Part shown: in pieces, positions 52,384 through 61,519 of the stretch | Numbering within the stretch: the stretch's first letter is position 1 | Layout of the letters: each line of letters starts with the position of its first letter | Source: CAYQUO01 sp964420835 | GTDB lineage: Bacteria; Chloroflexota; Anaerolineae; Anaerolineales; Anaerolineaceae | DNA length: 64,000 nucleotides | Direction: 5' to 3' | NCBI GenBank assembly: GCA_964420835.1 | Contig: CAYQUO010000016.1 | Location: 1-64,000, forward strand | Translations under genes and position numbers: made by a program | Notes under the pieces: generated by a model | Database searches by the model: none | Told to the model about the DNA's origin: nothing | Seen by the model: the letters and a program-made list of their open reading frames with translations, nothing else

Positions 52384-53298
52384 ATGATTCTGGTAACGGG
52401 CGGCACCGGCTTTGTTGGAAGTGCATTGGTCAAGAAATTGGCGGCCTCCAACAAACCTCTCCGCATACTTTTACGGCCTTCAGCCGAATCCCCCAACCTT
52501 CCGAAGGGAACGTCGGTTGAGGTTGCAGTATCAAGCCTCACCGATGAGAGAGGTTTGCGTTCGGCCATGAAAGATGTGGATGTTATTTTTCACCTTGCTG
52601 GAAGTGAGCGGATGGGTTCAAAAACCGACTTGAACACCGTTGATGTTATTGGCAGTCAGTTGCTGGCAGGGGTGGCCCAAGATGCACGGGTCGAACGGAT
52701 TTTGTTTCTTAGCCACCTGGGGGCGGATCGGGCGTCTGCTTATCCTGTGATGAAGGCAAAGGCAATTGCCGAAGGCTTCATCATGAGCAGTGGCATTCCC
52801 TATACGATCTTTCGAAGTGGTATTCTCTTTGGCCCGGGAGATCAATTTACCGTACCGCTCCTGGCGCTGCTACGAATGCTTCCCGGTATCTTCCTGGTTC
52901 CAGGGAAGGGCACCAGCCTGCTGCAACCATTGTTTATCGACGATATGATCACCTGCCTCCTCCTGGCAATGGAAGATCCGGCGATGGTGAATCAGAACCT
53001 GAACATTGGGGGTATGGAAACTTTCTCGTATGCCCAGGTAGTTGAGATCTTATTAAACCATGTGGGAATGCGAAGAAAACTAATCTCTGTCCAACCAGCG
53101 TACCTGAAGATGCTGGGTCTTTTTCTGGAGCAAACTTTGCCGAATTTCCCGGTTTCGGTGCACTGGCTCGATTACCTAGCAACAGACCGCACTTGTGCTT
53201 TGGATTCCCTTCCGAGAACGTTTGGGATCCTGCCAGCCCGGTTTACCCAAAATTTGGATTACTTGACGAAACACACCAGGAAGGGCACAGGACAATAA
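52384..53298 (+). CDS. NAD(P)-binding epimerase/SDR-like protein
   Basis: A 304-aa protein with an N-terminal Rossmann motif TGGTGFVGSALVKKL (residues 5-19) and the MK(A)KAIAEGFIMSS segment near residue 122. It belongs to the atypical SDR/NAD-dependent epimerase family and resembles the NDUFA9-like group with no tyrosine-lysine pair obvious in the usual spot. The substrate is unknown. Its start is leaderless by position. GH57 follows after 2 bases. Confidence 0.82.
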   Translation: MILVTGGTGFVGSALVKKLAASNKPLRILLRPSAESPNLPKGTSVEVAVSSLTDERGLRSAMKDVDVIFHLAGSERMGSKTDLNTVDVIGSQLLAGVAQDARVERILFLSHLGADRASAYPVMKAKAIAEGFIMSSGIPYTIFRSGILFGPGDQFTVPLLALLRMLPGIFLVPGKGTSLLQPLFIDDMITCLLLAMEDPAMVNQNLNIGGMETFSYAQVVEILLNHVGMRRKLISVQPAYLKMLGLFLEQTLPNFPVSVHWLDYLATDRTCALDSLPRTFGILPARFTQNLDYLTKHTRKGTGQ

Positions 53299-53300
53299 TT

Positions 53301-54710
53301 ATGACGACTTCATCAAGACCAGCATTCACGGTGCATGGCCATTTTTACCAGCCGCCGAGAGAGGATCCACACACAGGTGAGATTCCTCAGGAGCCAGGCG
53401 CAGCCCCTTACCATGACTGGAACGAGAGGATTTTTGACCAATGTTACCGACCGAATACCGAGCTCGGTAATTTTGCCCGCATCAGTTTTGATCTTGGGCC
53501 GACCCTGGCCAAATGGATGGCAGAAAAATACCCCGCAACATTGGCAAGTATTATCGATCAGGAGCGGTCCTCCTACCTTGTTTTCGGAATTGGCAATGGT
53601 ATGGCCCAGGCCTACAATCACACTATTCTCCCCTTGAGCAGTCATCGGGACAAGGTTACACAGGTCACATGGGGCATTCAGGATTTCGTCTATCGTTTTG
53701 GCCACCCGCCTTTGGGGATGTGGCTACCTGAAACCGCCGTTGATCTGGACACATTGTCTGTCCTGTCCAGGCAGGGGATCAAGTTCACCATCCTCGCTCC
53801 CTGGCAGGCAGCTGAAAATGAGGTTGATGTATCGATACCATATCGGGTTCAACTCCCAGACGACATGGAAATTGCAGTATTGTTCTTTTCACAAGAACTG
53901 AGCATGCGTGTCAGTTTTGATCCGATGTCGACGATTAATGCGGATGTCTTCCTTACGAAAATGTTGTTGCCCGGCTTTGGAAAGAAAAAGAGGGAAGTAT
54001 CCACCCCGCCTTTTCTTGTCATTGCATCCGATGGCGAACTTTTCGGACACCACCAGCCCTTCCGGGATAAATTCCTTGAATATTTAACAACCGGTGCACT
54101 GAAGGGACGGCCCGTGGCGCTTTCCCATCCAGGCTTGTGGTTAACACAACATCCTCCTGAACAAACCATATCGATTAAAAACAACACTTCCTGGAGTTGT
54201 CCTCATGGGGTGAAAAGATGGAGCGAACAATGCGATTGTACGCCACATGCAGAGTGGAAAGCCCCCCTGCGAGCATCTTTGGATGCCATTGCGGAATGGG
54301 TGGATGAAGTTTTTGAGTCTTCGCTGGCCCCCTTTGGAGTAGAGGCTTGGCACCTCCGTGATGATTATGGCCAGGTGGTATGTGGCGCCCAGTCTTGGGA
54401 ATATTTCTCCCAGGTTCATTTTCCGTCAGCATCAACAGAACAATTGAAGACTTTGTCCAATCTCTTTGAAGCCCAAATGGAAAGGCAGCGGATGTACACT
54501 TCGTGCGGCTGGTTTTTTGATGATTTTGACCGAATCGAGCCAAGAAATAACATTGCTTACGCCTCCCGTGCAGCATGGTTGACCTTACAGGCCCACGGAA
54601 GTGACCAAACCTCCCGGATTGCAGCCATGCTGGGCAGGGTTAGAAGCTGGCGGTCAGGCCTTCGCGGCGATACTGTCTTTCTTCATAATTTGGAACGCAT
54701 GGGTTCTTAG
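53301..54710 (+). CDS. Glycoside hydrolase family 57 protein
   Basis: This 469-aa protein has the GH57 motifs: VHGHFYQPPRE at the N-terminus (region 1), GMWLPETAVDLDTL (region 3, with the catalytic glutamate as in the family), and IASDGELFGHHQPF (region 4). It also has the cysteine-rich CPHGVKRWSEQCDC segment and a C-terminal helical part typical of the DUF3536-containing subgroup. GH57 enzymes act on alpha-glucans (amylase, branching enzyme); which reaction is unclear. The ATG follows a weak AGGA site. Its stop overlaps that of the convergent GH13 gene. Confidence 0.88.
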   Translation: MTTSSRPAFTVHGHFYQPPREDPHTGEIPQEPGAAPYHDWNERIFDQCYRPNTELGNFARISFDLGPTLAKWMAEKYPATLASIIDQERSSYLVFGIGNGMAQAYNHTILPLSSHRDKVTQVTWGIQDFVYRFGHPPLGMWLPETAVDLDTLSVLSRQGIKFTILAPWQAAENEVDVSIPYRVQLPDDMEIAVLFFSQELSMRVSFDPMSTINADVFLTKMLLPGFGKKKREVSTPPFLVIASDGELFGHHQPFRDKFLEYLTTGALKGRPVALSHPGLWLTQHPPEQTISIKNNTSWSCPHGVKRWSEQCDCTPHAEWKAPLRASLDAIAEWVDEVFESSLAPFGVEAWHLRDDYGQVVCGAQSWEYFSQVHFPSASTEQLKTLSNLFEAQMERQRMYTSCGWFFDDFDRIEPRNNIAYASRAAWLTLQAHGSDQTSRIAAMLGRVRSWRSGLRGDTVFLHNLERMGS

Positions 54711-57700
54711 GAATTGTCTTCTGGATTGCCATTAATGCATGATAGCAACTTCTCGACCTGATATCCGGACCTCCCCTCTGCATTGATCAATGTTTCAATG
54801 ATCGAGAATACAGATTGAATAACCTTTGCCAGTTTAGATATATCAACCCCGTCGGATTGTATGGATTGAAGGACCGCCAAAACCATCATCCACCAGACCA
54901 GCTCTTCAAATGCTTCCTTGTTGTACCAAAGACATCCTTTGTAACGGTTAATCATCAAGAAACGTTGGATGTCAGAGTCCTCCAGCCAGCCGGATACGAT
55001 ACTGCCTAATGGTGCTTTTTTCACCCGTGAAAACCATTGCTGATGGGCGGTCAGGAAACAAATCGTTGATGCCAGCCTTTCAGCTGAATTCCCGGAATAT
55101 CCCATGTCCAGATATGCCTGTTCCAGCATTTTTCTAAGTTTCCATTCGTCTAGCCAGCCTCGGCTGATATTTTCAAAATCAACCTCTGTAACCATTTTCC
55201 CGATATCATGAACGAACAGGAAACCAAGCATTGCAAGCAGATGTTGATCATTCATCCCGCCGATCAGATAACGGGTTGCCTTGCGGTAGCGGGCACCTTC
55301 CGTCGCAGGGTGTAAGCCTTCCAAAGAGGATAATGATCGTACAAATTGCAATTGATGCCGCAACGCTTGAAGGACAGTTTCCAGTGGTCTTGAGGTTCCA
55401 GTGACCATCTGAATGCCTTTCAGGAAGGCCTTTTTTTTCTCGACTGCTTCATCAAGGATCATTGGAGATTTGTGTTTCTCCTGGCCAGCACCACCAGCAT
55501 TCATCAAGAATGTAAGGTAACCCGGATTGGCGATCTGCAGGAAGGGGGATTGAATTGGAGTTAATAATAGTTCCCTCATCGCTTCGGTAACGCTGGGAAC
55601 ACCCCGGCCATCCAGGTAATCGCATAAACGACCAAAGGAATTGACATCATCATCCTGAATGGTCTGGAAATCCAAAAATACATGGTATTGGTAGGCCTCA
55701 AGATTCACCTGCAATCCTTGTTCGCATAAATCGATGGCTTTGCGAAGGTATTCAAGCCCTGAGGTTTGATCTCTGAAGGTCACAAATGTTCTGTCTCTTC
55801 CGTGGATATTCAAAGCCTCACCAAGTGTGCGGCGGACCATCCTCCGTCTGCCATCCGGTTGTTTGAAAGAAATATCGCAAGAATTGTGAATCCGTCCTGT
55901 CGTCTGGCTGAACTTGTTATGATACACCACCAGGGCCCGTTCATTGTCCGAGCCATTTGAGAATGCAAATACGTTCTCGTCGATTTCACCGGTTGATGAA
56001 ACAAAGTCGTAAAAGGTGAAGTTTTCAACACCGGAAAATATCCCTCTTCGATGCAAAAGGGGAAATATGTCTCTTTCATGTCGCTGGACCAGGTTGTTGT
56101 CAACCTCTTCTTCCCAGTATGCTCGGCGGTATTCCATTCCGTATTTCTCGCTAAAACCTTCCACCTGGCCGTGGCCGAACATGGGAAGACCGGGAAGGGT
56201 GACCATCAATGTACAAATACCGAAGTATTTATCCCCCTTGCCAAACTGTTCCACAGCTGTTCTCTCATCCGGGTTATTCATGAAATTGACAAATCGTTTA
56301 AGGATCTCTGGATCAAATTCGAGGGTGTTTTTAATCAATGCCCGAAAACGCGCGTTGTCCTCATTCCGCAACAGGTTCATAAAGGCGCTGTTATACACCC
56401 GGTGCATGCCTAGTGTTCGCACGAAATAACTTTCCATCAACCAAAAAGCCTCGGCTAGCAAAAGGGTGTCGGGAGCTTCAGTTGAACACCGGTCAACCAC
56501 CTCCCGCCAAAACTCATTGGGCATCAGTGCATCGAATTGTTCCTGTGTTAACCCGTGTTCAGACCGGCTGGGGATGTCTCCGCCGGTACCTGGTTGGGGA
56601 AACCAAAGCCGCTGATAATGACGTTTGGTCAAGGTCATAGCAGCATCAAAACGAATTATTGGAAACTTGCGCGCCACCTGAATAATGGTCTGGATAACGG
56701 CTTCCCGCACCTCCGGTTTCAGGTAGTTTAATTGGGCAGTATCATTCCAAGGCATGCTGGTGCCATCGTTGCCATGGTATATGTATTCCGTTCTGTTATT
56801 ACGGCGATCCACCCGTTTAAAAACAACTGCTGCATCTGATCGGTCAAAATAATGGTCGTCAATATAAATCCCCACCCCTTCATTCGGAGAAAGATCCACC
56901 CCGTTAAAACGGTAGGCAGGAAATGGACTCTGCTCCGAAGAAAGGAAATATTCCGGGTGTTGGAGAACCCATTTGGAATCTATGCCCATGTGGTTGGGGA
57001 CCATATCGCTGGCGATCCGGATTCCAAATCCCCAAGCCCTATTTTTCAAATTTTCCAAAGAATCTTCACCCCCAAGGTCAGCAGCGATTGTGTAGCCATC
57101 CAATGAATATGCGGATGAGATCGCTTCCGGGTTTCCACACAACTGCTTTATGCGTGCGGAGGCTTTGCTCCTCTCCCACAGCCCGATCAGCCAAAGACCA
57201 TTGAAACCACGCCTGGCGAACAACTCCAATTCCTCATTCGGGATCTGGTCCAACCTGGTGATCTGTCGGTGATACCGCCTGCCAAGCTGGTCAAGCCAAA
57301 CGTGTGTATTTTTTGCGATCATTACCAGGCGGGGCATCCAATCTTTATCCGGGCTGTATGCTTCAACATCCCCCAAACCTCGATGGGTGTAACCTAGTAT
57401 TGGAATAGCCCCTGGACCCTGAAAAGTGACCTTTTCCTCCTCCTTGATAAAATCCAGGCTACTTAATAATTTATAAAGCAGCCGTCCGAGAAGGTAACCC
57501 CAATGCTGGCGGATAAATTCAAGTTGCCCTGACAGCGAATACGGCACAGCAATTGCAGGGCTGTGCAGCATATCCAGAAGGTTCTGATCCTCTGGCCCAA
57601 AATGGGGCTGTTTTTCGAAAAAGGAATGTAGTTCTTTGCAAAGATGATCATAGTCAGTTTCATGATAAAGCATATGATCAGCGAACAACTCTTGAAATGG

Positions 57701-58180
57701 GAATGCAGCCGGGTTTTGATTGGTGATCCAGAGAATGGCCAGTTCTTCCAGCGCTATGGACTGGTTTGATACAGCCCCTGTTTTCCCGGATAAATACTCC
57801 TGGCAGGAAATCTCCCTTCGATAAACCTGCAACGGTGGAAATTCGCGAACGAAAACCTCCAGAACCTGGTCAACTTTGTTTTTTCCCATCCGGTGATGCA
57901 ACCATTCAAGGGCACGATCCATTACCTGGGGTGCAACTTGTTCGGAATAGATTTGAATAACGAAGTGAAAGATTTCATCAATAAGGCCAAGGGCATTGAT
58001 TTGTGATGCCTTGATTGCGTATTCAGGGTAACGGGCCAGATCACGCTTCTGATTCATTTTCTGGCTAAACAGGCGGGCAGAGTAAAAGTTATGAAACACT
58101 ACGTTCCCGCTCAGGCTGAATAACGATTCGTCAAATTGATAACGATCGCGTGCTGATCGGGATATATGAAATTCTCTCAT
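54707..58180 (-). CDS. Large GH13 alpha-amylase family protein with extra domains
   Basis: A 1157-aa protein. Residues 1-280 form an uncharacterised helical N-terminal region. The GH13 catalytic part follows: DMVPNH (D393), nucleophile Asp512 in IRFDAA, acid/base Glu577 in LLLAEAFW and the transition-state aspartate in NFMNNPDE (638), where the usual His-Asp is Pro-Asp. This last feature occurs in some GH13 transferases. The C-terminal region has an HDIGK motif (residues 991-995) preceded by His980, suggesting an HD-type domain. There is no signal peptide. It overlaps the PP2C gene by 4 bases (ATGA). Confidence 0.82.
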   Translation of the reverse strand: MREFHISRSARDRYQFDESLFSLSGNVVFHNFYSARLFSQKMNQKRDLARYPEYAIKASQINALGLIDEIFHFVIQIYSEQVAPQVMDRALEWLHHRMGKNKVDQVLEVFVREFPPLQVYRREISCQEYLSGKTGAVSNQSIALEELAILWITNQNPAAFPFQELFADHMLYHETDYDHLCKELHSFFEKQPHFGPEDQNLLDMLHSPAIAVPYSLSGQLEFIRQHWGYLLGRLLYKLLSSLDFIKEEEKVTFQGPGAIPILGYTHRGLGDVEAYSPDKDWMPRLVMIAKNTHVWLDQLGRRYHRQITRLDQIPNEELELFARRGFNGLWLIGLWERSKASARIKQLCGNPEAISSAYSLDGYTIAADLGGEDSLENLKNRAWGFGIRIASDMVPNHMGIDSKWVLQHPEYFLSSEQSPFPAYRFNGVDLSPNEGVGIYIDDHYFDRSDAAVVFKRVDRRNNRTEYIYHGNDGTSMPWNDTAQLNYLKPEVREAVIQTIIQVARKFPIIRFDAAMTLTKRHYQRLWFPQPGTGGDIPSRSEHGLTQEQFDALMPNEFWREVVDRCSTEAPDTLLLAEAFWLMESYFVRTLGMHRVYNSAFMNLLRNEDNARFRALIKNTLEFDPEILKRFVNFMNNPDERTAVEQFGKGDKYFGICTLMVTLPGLPMFGHGQVEGFSEKYGMEYRRAYWEEEVDNNLVQRHERDIFPLLHRRGIFSGVENFTFYDFVSSTGEIDENVFAFSNGSDNERALVVYHNKFSQTTGRIHNSCDISFKQPDGRRRMVRRTLGEALNIHGRDRTFVTFRDQTSGLEYLRKAIDLCEQGLQVNLEAYQYHVFLDFQTIQDDDVNSFGRLCDYLDGRGVPSVTEAMRELLLTPIQSPFLQIANPGYLTFLMNAGGAGQEKHKSPMILDEAVEKKKAFLKGIQMVTGTSRPLETVLQALRHQLQFVRSLSSLEGLHPATEGARYRKATRYLIGGMNDQHLLAMLGFLFVHDIGKMVTEVDFENISRGWLDEWKLRKMLEQAYLDMGYSGNSAERLASTICFLTAHQQWFSRVKKAPLGSIVSGWLEDSDIQRFLMINRYKGCLWYNKEAFEELVWWMMVLAVLQSIQSDGVDISKLAKVIQSVFSIIETLINAEGRSGYQVEKLLSCINGNPEDNS

Positions 58181-58941
58181 TTTATTCTTTTAGCGATGAC
58201 GATGGAAATATTATCCGGCCCTGATCGTTCATTGGCCATCTGGACCAGCCGGTCGGCAGCCTGTTGTGGTGGATATTGAGCGAGAACTTTGCCGATGCTG
58301 CGATCATCTACAGGGCCCCAAAGACCATCACTGCACAGCAACAGGGTTGCGCCCGGCTCAAACTTGAAGCGGATTGAAAAGACCTGTACCTCCGATCTTT
58401 GAGCACTTAATGATTGGGTCAGGATGTTCCTTTGGGGGTGGGTGTGAGCATGCTCTGCCTTGAGAAAACCACTCCTCACCTGTTCAGCAACAAGGGAGTG
58501 ATCATAACTGACCTGCATTAATTCCCCACCGCTGAATAAATACCCACGGCTGTCACCCACATTGGCCAGGATGACCTGGCCATCAAGCAGGATGGCTGCC
58601 GCAACGGTGCTTCCCATTTTGGATAGGTTGGGGTCGCTCGCAGCACGGTCCTTGATGGCTTGGTGGGAGGCATGGATCGATCCGATCAACAAATCTTCGT
58701 AATCACCGTTATCATTTGAGGCCTTGTAATAATCCTGCATTGTGTGGATCACCAATTGGCTGGCGATGGAGCCGCCAAAGTAACCGCCCATGCCATCTGC
58801 AACGATCAGTAGAGGAGGCCGAAAACCCAAGAACTCTGAAGGACAAACAAGGATCGAATCTTGATTGCCTTCCTCCCTGCGCTTGATCCCGATATCCGTT
58901 TTCTGTCCAAATTCAAACAACCTGTTTCTCCTTGCATCCAT
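58177..58941 (-). CDS. PP2C-family serine/threonine phosphatase
   Basis: This 254-aa cytoplasmic enzyme is a metal-dependent protein phosphatase. Metal-binding motifs are VADGMGGYFGG (about residues 47-57), GDSRGYLFSGG, and SDGLW and GPDNIS near the C-terminus. EEGNQDS near the N-terminus is the usual first motif. It is the first gene of a two-gene operon with the GH13 gene. It starts directly after a TTGACA-17-TATACT promoter. No kinase gene is nearby. Confidence 0.9.
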   Translation of the reverse strand: MDARRNRLFEFGQKTDIGIKRREEGNQDSILVCPSEFLGFRPPLLIVADGMGGYFGGSIASQLVIHTMQDYYKASNDNGDYEDLLIGSIHASHQAIKDRAASDPNLSKMGSTVAAAILLDGQVILANVGDSRGYLFSGGELMQVSYDHSLVAEQVRSGFLKAEHAHTHPQRNILTQSLSAQRSEVQVFSIRFKFEPGATLLLCSDGLWGPVDDRSIGKVLAQYPPQQAADRLVQMANERSGPDNISIVIAKRIK

Positions 58942-58948
58942 CGAATTT

Positions 58949-58977
58949 AGTATACAAAGACATATGACGGGTGTCAA
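58949..58977 (-). promoter_or_regulatory. Consensus promoter of the PP2C-GH13 operon, leaderless
   Basis: On the minus strand: TTGACA (58972-58977), 17-base spacer, TATACT (58949-58954), then 7 bases and the ATG at 58941. No ribosome site lies between. It is divergent from the tilS promoter. Confidence 0.85.
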
Positions 58978-59023
58978 ATAACTGGAATATTTGGCAAAGG
59001 AAGACTGTAATCTTTGAACTGGG

Positions 59024-59029
59024 TATAAT
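59024..59029 (+). promoter_or_regulatory. -10 box of tilS, leaderless start
   Basis: A perfect TATAAT with the tilS ATG 7 bases downstream and no Shine-Dalgarno sequence. No good -35 box is visible. It faces away from the PP2C promoter, so a short divergent region serves both. Confidence 0.5.
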
Positions 59030-59036
59030 CATTCTC

Positions 59037-60464
59037 ATGGATCTGGAACAATTTAGAATGGTCCTTGCAGACCAATGTGGATTGCCGGACGGCATCACGT
59101 TGGTTGTCGGAGTGTCCGGTGGGGCAGACAGTATATGCTTGTTGGATCTTCTTTCGCACATGAATTATCGCTTGGTTGTCTGTCATTTTGACCATGGTCT
59201 GCGCCCTGAATCGGCTGCTGAAGCAAGGTATGTGGAAAGAATTGCCATCGAATTGGGACTTGAATTTATCCTGGGGAAAGGTGATGTAATTGCGTTTTGT
59301 AAAAAAGAGCGTCTTTCGATTGAAGAAGGAGCCCGCCTTTCCAGGTATCAGTTCCTGTTCAGGGCAGCGCGCCAAGTCTCTGCGTTTGCAGTCGCTGTTG
59401 CCCATACTGGAGATGACCAGGTGGAAACAGTCCTCATGCACCTGCTGCGTGGATCGGGTTTGGCCGGTTTGAGAGGCATGAAACATCGAACGATATTCCC
59501 TGAGTGGGATGCGGCAATCCCGTTGGTGCGCCCACTGCTTGGAGTTTATAGATCGGAGGTCCTGCAATACTGTCTGAAACATGGGTTGCAGCCGGTTGAA
59601 GATCAAACCAATCAGGATGTGACCTATTTCCGGAATCGTCTTCGTCATGAATTGATCCCGGCATTGGAAACTTACAATCCGCAAATCAAACCGGCCCTTT
59701 TGAGGATGTCCAGTACCCTGGCGGCTGATGAAGAAATCCTGGAAAAAGCAGCCATCGTTGCCTGGGGGGATTGCATCCAACGGGAAGGACCCGGTTGGAT
59801 ATCCATGTCAAAGGATGCTTTCGAATCCCAGGAAGTCGGCTTGCAGCGAAGAATTTTGCGACACGCGATCGACCAGCTAAGACCGGGGTTGCGGAATGTG
59901 GATTTTGAAGCCATTGAAAGGGGGCGGGGCCTGGTTATATCTTCCAGGGGTGCCGGGCAGGTTGAGCTGACAGCAGGACTGCGGTTGTATAAAACGAGGA
60001 AGTTATTATTTATTGCTTCACACGAAGATCAGCTGCCTACAGAGGATGTTCCACAAATGCATCAGGCTGACCCTGTTCTCTTGGAAATCCCCGGCAGGGT
60101 CGAGTTGGCCAATGGGTGGATAATCGAATGTGAAGTGGTCAATGATGCGACAAACCGGAGATTTGGCAATTTACCAGATACATACCAAGCCTGGCTGGAT
60201 GCAGATTATATTGAAAGCCCGCTTGTTGTACGGAGGCCAAAACCAGGCGATAAGTTACAACCACTTGGCATGCAGGGACATTCCGTAATACTTGCAGATC
60301 TATGGATAAATAAGGGTATTCCAAGGTTTCAACGGAAAAATTGGCCGCTGGTGATGGATAAACAGGCGATCCTTTGGGTGCCAGGCGTGCTCACTTCGGA
60401 GCTGGGAAAAATTGTTGAAACTACTCGTAATATATTACATTTAAGGTGTAATAATTACAGTTAA
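59037..60464 (+). CDS. tilS: tRNA(Ile)-lysidine synthase
   Basis: TilS (475 aa) converts C34 of the tRNA-Ile CAU anticodon to lysidine. The ATP-binding PP-loop is VGVSGGADSICLLDLL (about residues 22-37), followed by ARLSRYQFLFRAARQ, VAHTGDDQVETVLMHLLRGS, and the C-terminal KPGDKLQPLGMQG motif. It is full length with the substrate-binding C-terminal domain. The stop overlaps that of the convergent recombinase-like gene. Confidence 0.94.
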   Translation: MDLEQFRMVLADQCGLPDGITLVVGVSGGADSICLLDLLSHMNYRLVVCHFDHGLRPESAAEARYVERIAIELGLEFILGKGDVIAFCKKERLSIEEGARLSRYQFLFRAARQVSAFAVAVAHTGDDQVETVLMHLLRGSGLAGLRGMKHRTIFPEWDAAIPLVRPLLGVYRSEVLQYCLKHGLQPVEDQTNQDVTYFRNRLRHELIPALETYNPQIKPALLRMSSTLAADEEILEKAAIVAWGDCIQREGPGWISMSKDAFESQEVGLQRRILRHAIDQLRPGLRNVDFEAIERGRGLVISSRGAGQVELTAGLRLYKTRKLLFIASHEDQLPTEDVPQMHQADPVLLEIPGRVELANGWIIECEVVNDATNRRFGNLPDTYQAWLDADYIESPLVVRRPKPGDKLQPLGMQGHSVILADLWINKGIPRFQRKNWPLVMDKQAILWVPGVLTSELGKIVETTRNILHLRCNNYS

Positions 60465-61372
60465 TTGCCGTTTTCCTCTTCTGCCAATTTACGCAATTTT
60501 AAATTGATTTCTCTCCATTGAATTTTTGATATTCCCAATTTTTGCCTGATCGTTTCAGGTTCTACACCATTTCTCCAATCATTTAGCACGCATGTCCAAC
60601 GGCACATGTCAAATGATAAATGCTTTTCCAATCCCGCTTCACGTCCAATGTCTTCCAGCAGGTATTCCAGCCTTCTTGGCGACCATGGAAATACCACTTC
60701 CGCTGGCCTGTATTGCTCAAGGTATTCGTTATAAGCAACAATCCATTCATTTGGAAGGGGTATCTTCCTTTCTTTAAAGCGGTTTTGAGGATTGGCGTAC
60801 CGAACGAATAGGTAAGGGTTTTCAGGGGAATCCATTGAAATATGATTTAAATGGATCGCAAGGCATTCGCCTTTTTTTATTCCTGTTGTCAACAATAATG
60901 CCAGCAGTGTATAAGGCCTGGCATCCGGTTTTTTAGCCTGGCGGAAGTTGGAGGCAACCTCAACAACTCTGCTTTCTTCGTCGGGAGTTAATACTTCCGG
61001 AAGGGGACTCATCACAGATAGGGCAAGCACCTTGTCAGATGGATCAACCGGTATACTGCCGTGTTTCTGCAGCCAGCGGAAAAACGCCTTGATGGATGTG
61101 ATTCTACGCGCCAGGCTTTTTGGGCTGCACGGAACACCACGTTCATCTTTCAACCATTTTAGAAAGCGGTTGATATCTTCTGTTGTAACCTGGCCAATTG
61201 CGGTATCGGGTGGGAAAAATTCACTAAAAAGCCGGAGGTCACCAATGAATGCCTTGATGGTGTAGGGTGAGCGGCCTTGATCCTGCAGGTGGATTTCCCA
61301 GCTGTAGACAACAGGCAGGAGCGGTGAATTTGGATGGATGTGACTGACGGGGGAGACAGGTTCAGGGCTCAT
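60461..61372 (-). CDS. Tyrosine-recombinase-like protein, catalytic residues lost
   Basis: This 303-aa protein has the XerC/D layout: a SAM-like N-terminal DNA-binding domain (residues 20-105) and a catalytic-type domain after 125. When aligned by eye to XerD, the first catalytic Arg is Lys166 (TGIKKGE), the His of HxxR is Asp255, the following Arg258 is kept, the next His is Trp259, the GH histidine is Ile281 and the nucleophile tyrosine is Asn290. The beta-hairpin lysine (FKERKIPLP) remains. It should not be able to cut DNA by the usual mechanism but may still bind it. Confidence 0.8.
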   Translation of the reverse strand: MSPEPVSPVSHIHPNSPLLPVVYSWEIHLQDQGRSPYTIKAFIGDLRLFSEFFPPDTAIGQVTTEDINRFLKWLKDERGVPCSPKSLARRITSIKAFFRWLQKHGSIPVDPSDKVLALSVMSPLPEVLTPDEESRVVEVASNFRQAKKPDARPYTLLALLLTTGIKKGECLAIHLNHISMDSPENPYLFVRYANPQNRFKERKIPLPNEWIVAYNEYLEQYRPAEVVFPWSPRRLEYLLEDIGREAGLEKHLSFDMCRWTCVLNDWRNGVEPETIRQKLGISKIQWREINLKLRKLAEEENGN

Positions 61373-61412
61373 GGTTGCCTCTCAAAATATGCGTATAGAT
61401 TATTGCCAATAC

Positions 61413-61441
61413 AGTTTACATGAATTAATGACCCTTGTCAA
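61413..61441 (-). promoter_or_regulatory. Promoter of the recombinase-like gene
   Basis: On the minus strand: TTGACA (61436-61441), 17-base spacer, TAAACT (61413-61418). The leader is about 35 nt and has a GAGAGG ribosome site. Confidence 0.6.
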
Positions 61442-61455
61442 CACCCAATAACTAC

Positions 61456-61484
61456 AAATGCCCGCTATCCATCAGCGAGCATTT
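61456..61484 (-). terminator. Terminator-like stem-loop after the OsmC gene
   Basis: AAATGC pairs with GCATTT and inside it CGCT with AGCG (61456-61484, one mismatch pair). On the minus strand it is followed by TTGTAGTTATTGGG, only partly T-rich. It separates the OsmC gene from the next promoter. Confidence 0.6.
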
Positions 61485-61519
61485 GTTCTGAATGGTAAAA
61501 CATTATATGTTCGTGGGGA

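Noticed and set aside
58974..59780. A 268-codon open frame on the minus strand opposite tilS
   Set aside because: It lies antisense to a clear tilS gene, has no recognisable domain, and its composition is that of a reversed coding strand.
60461..61441. Recombinase-like gene as evidence of a mobile element or integron
   Set aside because: No attachment repeats, cargo genes or tRNA target nearby; its active site is degenerate and its neighbours are housekeeping or metabolic genes.
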